From NCBI RefSeq assembly GCF_026151205.1, contig NC_087078.1, positions 15,207,118-15,271,117 on the forward strand: a stretch of 64,000 nt of DNA. The letters are read 5' to 3'. This DNA is from Bolinopsis microptera (lineage: Eukaryota > Ctenophora > Tentaculata > Lobata > Bolinopsidae). Shown here in pieces: positions 35,086-44,293 of this stretch (the stretch's first letter is position 1; every line of letters begins with the position of its first letter). Position numbers and translations under genes: made by a program. The notes beneath the pieces are model-generated. The model ran no database searches and had not been told where the DNA came from. It was given only the letters and a program-made list of their open reading frames with translations.

Positions 35086-36990
35086 TTTGCGACAGTCCAC
35101 GCAGTACGCGTAGACACATGGCTATCATGTCATAATGACTCATATGTGAATCCAAACCCTCACCCCAAAGCTATCAAAGTTATTTAACCTGAGCCTTAAT
35201 TGACGATGTCAATTCATCGCAGCTCGGCGATGCACAGAATTAAGCGCATCTCGCAGATCTAGCGAGAAGCATAATTGGATGCACGGCGCGGCACAGTAAC
35301 GCTTATAGCTTCAAGCAATAGGGAGCAGTAAACTGTAAGTGTAGACTCATGGCTATGTGAAAATGAAAAGTATAATATAAATACGTCTACATCGTGTGAC
35401 GTGTTTCATTTTTGGCAAGCAGAATAACTTACAATTTAGTAACGTATAATATGTGCTAAATTTTTTATGAACAAGTAAATGATTTGATCATTGTTAATGG
35501 GCTAGCCCGACGCGCGCTACTTCGTACTTCTTGGCTAGGCTTAGATTAATATTTTAGTGCTTTCGCCCGAAGTGGCGCGAAAGCACATGGTTAGGTGAAG
35601 GGTGCCATATTTGATGGTGCGCGGCTTTTGGAGCAAAAGTAGATGTAAAAGTCGCGTAATTTGACCAAATTCGTTGATTTTTGTCGTATTATTTCGGACA
35701 CTTTCCTTGTAAGTCTACGAGTACAGAGTGAGCTCAACAATTTTTGTTGCAATCGGAGGTCGGGAAGGATACTCAATATTTATTTGTTTGAAGAAAATTG
35801 TGCTGGCCGAAATTAGCGCTAAAAAACTATCCTACTATATAATACAGTCGGCACGCGCGGCTCACTGTTGATGGCGCACTACCTATCTGGATAGAGCAAC
35901 GGCAGCACGAAGGCACATGGTTAAGTTAGGTGCAAAATAATCGAACATGCAGAAACTCTTAGCTTTATTGCATTGTATATCATGTGTACGCTTATTTTTG
36001 TATAAAAACCGCGACCGGCTCTTGCTAATTCGCTCGCCCAAAAATTTCACGTGACCTTGGTTTTATGGTTTTGCTTCGTACAAAACAATTTTACATAAAC
36101 CCTAATCCCAACCATAACCCCGAAGCTATCCATAACCCGCGTACCTTAACCCAAACCCTAACCCGAGCCCTAAACAATCGAAATCATGTTTTACTAGCCT
36201 GTCACGTGACTAAAACGGTTTTTGCCCATGTAACTCTCCAGGGAAATATTTTCACCCTACGTTATGCAATGGCGGGTGATTCGGGATCAGCGTCCAAAAA
36301 ATACACCGATTTAGATCAATGTCATACCCAAAGGCCTTTTCACAAGAATTTTCTTAAAATTTGGGCGAGCGATTTCGTAGGAGCGATTCAAACGCGCAAT
36401 CTGGCGCGGTTTATTTGTTGCAGTTTTACTATCTAATAACCAAATTTTACAAGCTATCTCAGCACGCCTGCACGCGCACGGCTTTACTAGCGTATATATA
36501 CATTACTTTTTTCCTATTGGTACTCAGCGTGCACTTGTTTTTATGTCCACGATTGATTATGAACAAGTACGTGAATGCTGGTCACGCACACACTAACTTT
36601 CAATGAGCACCGCACTTTTTTCAGACGTCGTGATTCGCTCAGCCCGACTAGAGATTCCTTGGAATGACATAAACAGGCCTGTCATACTCGTTGACAGACT
36701 GAGCGTGGCCCAGCGCAATAATTTAATTTCATATACTATATTTTTCTTTTGCAAGTTCTGAATGTGAAGTGTGTATGACTGATGACGCGCGCAGCGCGCA
36801 TCGACCGCCACCAGGACAACCACCACCATTAACAACATATAAATAAACGCTTGCAAGCGCTTTACAATTTCTGACAATTATTGTCGGAGAACTTTGCCGC
36901 GCCGTGCACTTAGCCTTCTTGCTTGGCTTCTAGATCGCCAGTCAAACAACCATGTTTAAATCCATGTTGATAAATGATAGATAAATCGGT
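35086..36990. other. Unique centre of the foldback element; no gene recognised
   Basis: Small ORFs occur on both strands, for example a minus ORF at 36593-36877 with an apparent hydrophobic N-terminal segment. None shows a transposase, recombinase or other known motif that I can name. Any cargo gene remains unidentified. Confidence 0.45.
36027..36377. mobile_element. Possible MITE nested in the foldback loop
   Basis: TTCGCTCGCCCAAAAATTT (about 36029) is matched in inverted orientation by AAATTTGGGCGAGCGATTT (about 36357). The interior contains degenerate CCCTAACCC-like repeats and a 123-codon ORF with no recognisable domain. The TSD is not clear. Confidence 0.45.
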
Positions 36991-39505
36991 AAAAACCAGC
37001 AATAAAAAGTGATTGTAATCACTTATAACTTATAACCGCTTTTCAAATCCTTAGGGGCAGCATTAAAAAAGCGCTTATAAGCGCTTTCTAATTCCTGCCA
37101 ACCAGCCCATGGGTGATGGGAAAAGCGGTAGATAAGCGATCATAAGCGCCTATAAGCGCTTTTAAATCCTGACTCTGCCGGTGCACCCCAGTTTGCTCAG
37201 AAAAGCACATACGAGTGGGCACTCTCCAGTTCCGACCAGGTTGAAGGGAATTGAGAAATCGCTTATAACTATAAGCGCTTTTAAATTCCGGGCACTCCCC
37301 CGTTCCGACCAGGTTAGTGGCAGCATTGAAAAAGTGCTTATAAGCGCCTTTTAATTCCGGGCACTCCCCCGTTGCGACCAGGTTAGTGGCAGCATTGAAA
37401 GAGCGCTTATAAGCGCTTTCTAATTCCTGCCAACCAGGCCATGGGCGATAGGAAAAGCGGTAGAAAAGCGATCATAAGCGCCTATAAGCGCTTTTAAATC
37501 CTGACTCTGCCGGTGCACCCCAGGTTGCACAGAAAAGAACTTATAAGCGGGCACTCTGATTTCCAGTTCCGACTAGGTTAAGGGGAATTCAGAAATCGCT
37601 TATAAGCGCATATTAATTCCAGGCACTCCCCCGTTCCGACCAGGTTAGGGGCAGCATTGAAAAAACGCTTATAAGCGCTTTATAATTCTTGCCAACCAGG
37701 CCATGGGTGATAGGAAAAGCGGTAGAAAAGCGATCATAAGCGCTTTTAAATCCTGACTCTGCCGGTGCACCCCAGGTTGCACAGAAAAGAACTTATAAGC
37801 GGGCACTCTGATTTCCAGTTCCGACCAGGTTAAGGGGAATTCAGAAATCGCTTATAAGCGCATATTAATTCCAGGCACTCCCCCGTTCCGACCAGGTTAG
37901 GGGTAGCATTGAAAAAGCGCTTAAAATTCTTGCCAACCAGGCCATGGGTAATGGGAAAAGCGGTAGAAAAGCGATCATAAGCGCCTATAAGCGCTTTTAA
38001 ATCCTGACTCTGCCGGTGCACCCCAGGTTGCACAGAAAAACACTTATAAGCGGGCACTCTGATTTCTAGTTCCGACCAGGTTAAGGGGAATTGAGAAATC
38101 GCTTATAAGCGCTTATTAATTCCAGGCACTCCCCCGTTCCGACCAGGTTAGGGGCAGCATTGAAAAAACGCTTATAAGCGCTTTATAATTCTTGCCAACC
38201 AGGCCATGGGTGATGGGAAAAGCGGTAGAAAAGCAATCATAAGCGCCTATAAGCGCTTTTAAATCCTGACTCTGCCGGTGCACCCCAGGTTGCTCAGAAA
38301 AGCACATGCAAGTGGGCACTCTCCAGTTCCGACCAGGTTGAAGAGAATTGAGAAATCGTTTATAAGCGCTTTTTAATTCCGGGCACACCCCCGTTCCGAA
38401 CAGGTTAGGGGCAGCATTGAAAAAACGCTTATAAGCGCTTTATAATTCTTGCCAACCAGGCCATGGGTGATAGGAAAAGCGGTAGAAAAGCGATCATAAG
38501 CGCTTTTTAATCCTGACTCTGCCGGTGCACCCCAGGTTGCTCAGAAAAGCACTTATAAGCGGGCACTCTGATTTCCAGTTCCGACCAGGTTAGGGGCAGC
38601 ATTTAAAAAGCGCTTATGAGCGCTTTTTTATTCCGGGCACGCCCCCGTTCCGACCAGGTAAGGGGCAGCATTGAAAAACGCTTATAAGCGCTTTATAATT
38701 CTTGCCAACCCATGCCATGGGTGATAGGAAAAGTGGTAGAAAAGCGATCATAAGCGCCTATAAGCGCTTTTAAATCCTGACTCTGCCGGTGCACCCCAGG
38801 TTGCTCAGAAAAGCACATGAAAGTTCCGACCAGTGCAGGTTAAGGGGAATTGAGAAATCGCTTATAAGCGCTTTTAAATTCCGGGCACTACCCCGTTCCG
38901 ACCAGGATAGGGGCAGCATCGAAAAAGCGCTTATAAGCGCTTTTTAATTCTTGCTCACCTGTCCATGGATGATAGGAAAAGCGGTAAAAGCGGTGAAATA
39001 GCGATGAATTAGCCGTAATAAGCGATTTCTAAAAAAACGCTTATAATCGATTATAAGCGGTTATACGATGTAATATAGCGTTTTCCTGACTCAATTTTAA
39101 AAGCGCTTATAAGCGCTTTATTTGCGCTTTACAAACAGCTAAATTGCACCCCAATTATAAGCGCTTATAATCGCTTATAAATGGTTCAAAAAAGCGCCTA
39201 CGAATCGCTTATCCGGCCAACCGCTTATCCACCCGTTTTTGGCGCCAATCCTACTGGAGAACCGCTTTCAAATCGCTCAGCGACGCTAGTAAGCGCTTAA
39301 AAGCGCTTATAAGCGCTTTTAAATTCAAAAAAGCGCTTTTTTGAATTATGACACCAATTATAGTCGATTATAAGCGATTTTTTTTGAACCGTTTATAATC
39401 GTAAAAAAAGCGATTGTAAACGGTTTAAAAAAAAAAAACGCCGAAAAAGCGCTCAATAAGCGATTATCGGCGCCGATCATAAAATATCGTTTATGGAAAC
39501 TTGCC
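36990..39505 (-). repeat. Foldback right arm with tandem units
   Basis: The inverted counterpart of the left arm, expanded to about eight units. Unit landmarks (CCATGGGTGATAGGAAAAGC) fall near 37105, 37440, 37705, 37945, 38200, 38460, 38715 and 38960. The terminal ~650 nt mirror 33088-33740 nearly base for base. Confidence 0.9.
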
Positions 39506-40911
39506 GTCAATTCTAGGCTATATTTAGGTGTCCGTAGATTCAAAAGCTTTAAAGATACAGCCATTTCGGACCTCAGGTCTTGAAGATAATTGTTTAGACT
39601 TTAGTTTACATTATGTTAAAAAGTAATTCAACGTCATCATCACCACTTGATGACGTCATCAAGTTAACCATTTTTAAAACTTGATTTTTCACAAAGTAAT
39701 CATTTTTCAAATCGATTTTACGCCATTAAGGAGTAATTTTATTCAAAATTTGAGGACATATTGAAGTTAGATAATTGTTTAAGCATTCTGAAAATCTACC
39801 GGAAAGTTTTTCTAGCTTGCTCCTTCATAAAGATATTCGCTATTGAAGTTAGTGCTTTTTTAAAGAATAATTTTATAAAAACGCTAATTTTACGTTCTAG
39901 TATTCTCTGGTGTTGCACCATCCCTTGGGTTGTGGAGCTCAATTTTGCTTCCTAAAGGTCTAAATTGTGTCATAGGCTAGTTTTAAAGTTGAAAATCGAA
40001 AAGTTGCACACGTGGGGCCACGCCCAAATTGATAGAAAATTGCTAAAATCACTGAAAAATTGCTGTTTTCACCAATTTCCGTCAACTTTGGAGTGCCGTT
40101 GTGATTATAGTTCTTCTTGAAATACTTTGTAACTTTTCATGCTTATCAAACTATATACAATACACCATCATGCAAAAATTTACGGTGATTCAATATTGGA
40201 TGCGCACGCAACTTCCGCTCAAGGTTTGCACGTGCGAAAGGTTCAAATTTTGCTTATTCGTGATTTTGAACAAATTCTGCTTTGCCACGACAGTTCAATG
40301 TCATTATATATGAATGTAATGCCAACTTGAATGAGTATAAAGTGGCATATTCAGTCAGTGATCGACCGATATGCTTACCTAAACACAAGGAAATGTTTTT
40401 AAAGGAAAAATTTCGAAATCGTTGAAATCACCTCCTTATTAATATTATTATTAATGAAGTTATGAGTTTACATTTCAGCTTTGTAAAGTACCCTGACATT
40501 ATAATCAAAAAGAGATGATATTTGACCAAAACCCATAATCATGGGTAGAGTAGACCGCTGCCAGTGTCTCTCTTTCCCAAACAAAAGGCAATGATATCAA
40601 TTTGAATGACCGTTATCAAATGCAAAATGATACCGAGAATGAAATCGGTCGCTCGCTTTTCCCATTCATTTACAATTGAAATAGATTACATGTTATAAAT
40701 CGAAACTTATTACAATTCGTAAGCCATGAATGAGTGGGAAAAGCGAGCGACCGATTTCATTCTCGGTATCATTTTGCATTTGATAACGGTCATTCAAATT
40801 GATATCATTGCCTTTTGTTTGGGAAAGAGAGACACTGGCAGCGGTCTACTCTACCCATGATTATGGGTTTTGGTCAAATATCTATATACATACATATAAT
40901 ATATTCAGGGA
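39506..40911. repeat. ~1.4-kb tandem unit, copy B
   Basis: Continues directly from the foldback right boundary with GTCAATTCTAGGCTATATTT and ends at ATATTCAGGG before copy C. Removing the foldback element joins copies A and B into an uninterrupted array. Confidence 0.9.
40520..40879. repeat. ~360-bp palindrome of copy B
   Basis: Arms match over about 145 nt with no mismatch that I could find, around a ~65-nt loop. Copy-specific bases present in both arms include GTAGACC, AAGGCAATGATATCAA and CCGTTATC. Confidence 0.95.
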
Positions 40912-42431
40912 TAGACGCTTTGCCAGTCAATTATAGCCTGTATTTAATTGTCCATAGATTCAAAAGTATAAAAGATACAGCCATTTCCGACCACAGGTCT
41001 TGAAAATAATTGTGTACACTTTAGTTTACATTGTATAAACAAATTATTTGACGTCATGAACACCCCTTGATGACGTCATCAAGTTAACCGTTTTTAAAAC
41101 TTGATTTTTGACAAAGTAATAACTTTTAAAAATGATTTTACACCATTAAAAAGTAATTGTATTCAAAATCCGAGGAAATTTTTATCTTAGATAATTGTTC
41201 AAGCATTCTGAAAATCTACCGGAAAGTTTTTCTAGCTTGCTCCTTCATAAAGATATTCGTCATTGAAGTTTGTACTTTTTTGAAGAATTATTTTATAAAA
41301 ACGTCAATTTTGCGATTTAGTATTCTCTGGTGTTGGGCCATGCCTTGGGTTGTGGAGCTCAGTTCTGCTTTCTATAGGTATAAATTGTGTATTAGGCTAG
41401 TTTTAAAGTTGAAAATCGAAAAGTTGCACACGTGGGGACACGCCCAAATTGATAGAAAATTGCTAAAATCACTGAAAATTGCTGTTTTCGTCATTTTCTG
41501 TCAACTTTAGAGTGCCGTTGTGATTACAGCTCTTCTTGAAATACTTTGAAACTTTGCATGCTTATCAAGCTATATATAAAACAATTACATGCAAAAATTT
41601 ACGGCGATTCAATTTTGGATGCGCAAGCAACGTCCGCTCAAAGTTTGCACGTGCGACAGGTGAGAATTTTGCTCATTCGTGATTTCCAACAAATTCTGCT
41701 TTGCCACGACAGTTTGATGTAATTATATATGAATTTAATGCCAACTTGAATGAGTATTAAGTGGCATATTCAGTCAGTGATCGACCGATATGCTTACCTA
41801 AACACAAGGAGATGTTTTTAAAGGAAAAATTTCGAAATCGTTGAAACTTCCTCCTTATTAATGAAGATACAAGTTTAAATTTCGACTTTATAAAGTACCC
41901 TGACATTATAATCAAAAAGAGATGATATTTTACCAAAACCCATAATCATGGGTAGAGTGGACCGCTGCCAGTGTCTCTCTTTCCCAAACAAAAGGAAATG
42001 ATATTAATTTGATTGACCGTTCTCAAATGCAAAATGATACCGAGAATGAAATCGGTCGCTCGCTTTTCCCATTCATTTACAATTGTAATAGATTAAGAAG
42101 AACTACCCGAAGGCAGCTGTACTCGGCAATAAAGATTCAATAAACTTCAGCTAATTCAATAAGTAATAACTACCACCCTTACCCCGAAATACTAGGTATC
42201 GACCCGAACGCAACCCAAGAGATTTTTACAGCATCTGATTGATGTAATCAATCGAAACTTATTACAATTCGTAAGCCGTGAATGAATGGGAAAAGCGAGC
42301 GACCGATTTCATTCTCGGTATCATTTTGCATTTGAGAACGGTCAATCAAATTAATATCATTTCCTTTTGTTTGGGAAAGAGAGACACTGGCAGCGGTCCA
42401 CTCTACCCATGATTATTGGTTTTGGTAAAAT
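40912..42431. repeat. ~1.4-kb tandem unit, copy C
   Basis: Begins TAGACGCTTTGCCAGTCAAT, the uninterrupted (empty) form of the foldback target site. It ends at the palindrome's right arm and is followed by unique DNA, not another unit. Confidence 0.9.
41927..42431. repeat. Palindrome of copy C with enlarged loop
   Basis: Arms match with a single mismatch seen. Both arms carry copy-specific TTTTACC (TTTGACC in A and B), GTGGACC, GATTGACC and CCGTTCTC. The loop holds an extra ~160 nt (about 42092-42250) absent from copies A and B. Confidence 0.93.
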
Positions 42432-42480
42432 TACTTAATAACTTAATTGATAACATACTAACCCATCCTTTATTCTCAGA

Positions 42481-43716
42481 ATGGATATTTTAAATGTTAC
42501 AGAAGCTTGGGTTACTGAACCTATTCCTAATTATGTACGACTGTTAGATATCTTTATAATCATCATCTATTTCGTCGCAACAATAATCGGCAAGTTATGT
42601 TTATGTTAAGGTAGTCACTTATTCCCTTCGCTGGTCATCAGTTAAAATTGATTTTTAAAATGCTATTTTTTATCAATTTTCAACTCGACTACATTGAACA
42701 GAAATTCGATCACCAAATAACTAGCAGTAGACTAAGTGCCTATAAAACCCCAAGCTGATTACAATGTTTCACGCCCTACACTAGCTGAACTAACCAACAC
42801 CTTTGTTACAGGATTCCCGGGTAACCTGCTAGCTGTATTCTACTTCACACGACCCAGCGTTAAGCGGGACCTCTCCTCCTCCCTCTACATTGCTGTCTCA
42901 GTAACAGACGTTGCTCTCAGTTTCGCTCAGATCCCAGTGATAGTCTCCCTTATAGCGGACCGTCAACCAGCCCTCTTCTCCCTGAAGATCGTGTGTGTGG
43001 GCTGGAGACTGGTCTTCAAGTCTCTCCAGAGGTTCTCCGTCTTCCTGGTCCTCCTACTTAGTATCTCCAGGACTGTGAGCCTGGTGCAGCCCCTCTCCAA
43101 GGTAAAGAGGACAGGTGCTCTTAGGACCATGTACGTGTATATCGGGTATATTATATTGGAGACCGCTATCTTCGGCTCCTTGGAAGGGTACTCCTACGAT
43201 CGGACGGGAGGGTACTGCTACGAGAACGGCCACAAACCCACCAGTGAAGTTGCCAACGCTCTCTACGTCATCACCCTGGGTGTCCCTGCTATTGTGACTT
43301 TTGTGAGCTTCATCCTGTCCACCCTGGCTATCAGGAGGTCCATGAAGTGCTCCAGAACACTGAGCTGCGGGGGAATTGGATTAGGTCCGCGAGTCCGGGA
43401 CTCCATAAAGAAGCAAGCCACCAACACCATCATGATCTTCACCTTTACCTACATCATCTGCAACCTACCCCACTTCGTGAACATGATCGTGTGGATCATA
43501 ACAATGAGTCTGGACTGTGTGGGGAGCTGTTACCCGGGGCCCATCTACATTAACCCCTTTATGTACTGGTTCAGTTGGAATATCAGCGAGGTACTGAGTG
43601 TTATAGTTAATATGGCCTGTAACCCTCTTATATATTACTTTAGAATATCACAGTACAGACAGTGGGTGGGAGAGATCAAATTCTGGAAGAAAATTTCACG
43701 TTTTCTTCATTATTGA
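42481..43716 (+). CDS. Rhodopsin-like GPCR, two exons
   Basis: Exon 1 is 42481-42589 and exon 2 is 42812-43716, giving 337 residues. Exon 1 supplies the N-terminus with an N-glycosylation site (NVT at 5) and the first half of TM1 (FIIIIYFVATIIG). Exon 2 begins in the same helix with FPGNLLAVFYF, completing the GN motif of TM1. Seven hydrophobic segments follow. TM3 has a Cys (IVCVGWR, near 97) that can pair with ECL2 Cys (GYCYENG, near 171). DRY is replaced by SRT in LLSISRT (near 121), and TM7 has NPLIYY. Without splicing, a shorter ORF from 42736 would lack half of TM1. The joining intron has a GCAAGT donor. The ligand is unknown. It should act at the plasma membrane through G proteins. Confidence 0.87.
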
Positions 43717-44293
43717 CGCTGATCGGTTAAGATAAGGCTGGACCTTTATGACCTTTTTGTTTTCATGTTTCTATAATCTTATCGTTATGCATCCATGATA
43801 AAAATAATGGATAATGGTTATATTCATAAACTTTTTAGAAATATTTTTACACGTAGGCTAAGTTGTTCTTTCATTTTTCGTGCAGTTGTATTTCATTTAA
43901 TTGTTCAGTTTTACGAAATATGGTTGTCGAAAATGCGTTAAAATAAGGGATAATTCACAAATTACGTAAGCCAGCCTAGGAGAAGAATGCTTGGAAAAGC
44001 TGAGGCAACCGTAATTTCCACACGGTAGGTATGTAGTAGCCTACGGCGGGATAGGGGTCCGAAGGTGCTAAAATAGTTTATTTAATATTTAGACGATCCC
44101 TAACCAAAGTATAGTCAAGGATTCAATATTTTAGCAATATTTATATTTCAGGATCAAATTTTTCGCCATATTTGATGCAGCGATTAGCACGTCCTTCGTA
44201 TAGTTATTTATCGTGCTATGTCATCAGAATTCATTCCGCAACAACAACAAAAAACAGATAATGATATAAATTAGAAACTAGAAAGAGACTGAC
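43717..44293. other. Spacer between the convergent GPCR and the unidentified minus-strand gene
   Basis: No exon found. The minus-strand exon ending at 44294 has a good donor (GTCAGT), so its gene continues to the left and the GPCR may lie inside one of its introns. Confidence 0.4.

Larger units (their letters stand above)
33085..39505. mobile_element. Foldback-type transposable element, ~6.4 kb
   Basis: Long terminal inverted repeats begin GGCAAGTTTCCATAAACGAT (33088) and end with the inverse at 39505. The outer ~650 nt of each arm are almost identical, and further in each arm becomes a tandem array of ~250-350-bp units. The left arm (to about 34563) has about four units and the right arm (from about 36990) about eight. 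A 2.4-kb non-palindromic centre separates them. The flanking GTCAA at 33080-33084 and 39506-39510 is a 5-bp TSD, and copy C of the surrounding 1.4-kb repeat shows the empty site. Long inverted arms made of tandem repeats around a loop define foldback (FB/Galileo-like) elements. I found no transposase in the loop. The left end has three extra nucleotides (GGT) relative to the right. Confidence 0.88.

Noticed and set aside
36095-36175. CCCTAA-like repeats as an interstitial telomere
   Set aside because: They are too few and degenerate, and lie inside a possible small inverted-repeat element.
33600-38960. Regular repeats resembling a CRISPR array
   Set aside because: Units are 250-350 bp, palindrome-rich, in a eukaryotic context, and form inverted arms. 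There are no short unique spacers.
42736-42811. GPCR start at 42736 as the longest ORF suggests
   Set aside because: It would give a protein lacking the first half of TM1. Exon 1 at 42481 restores a complete TM1, and the stretch before 42812 reads better as intron.
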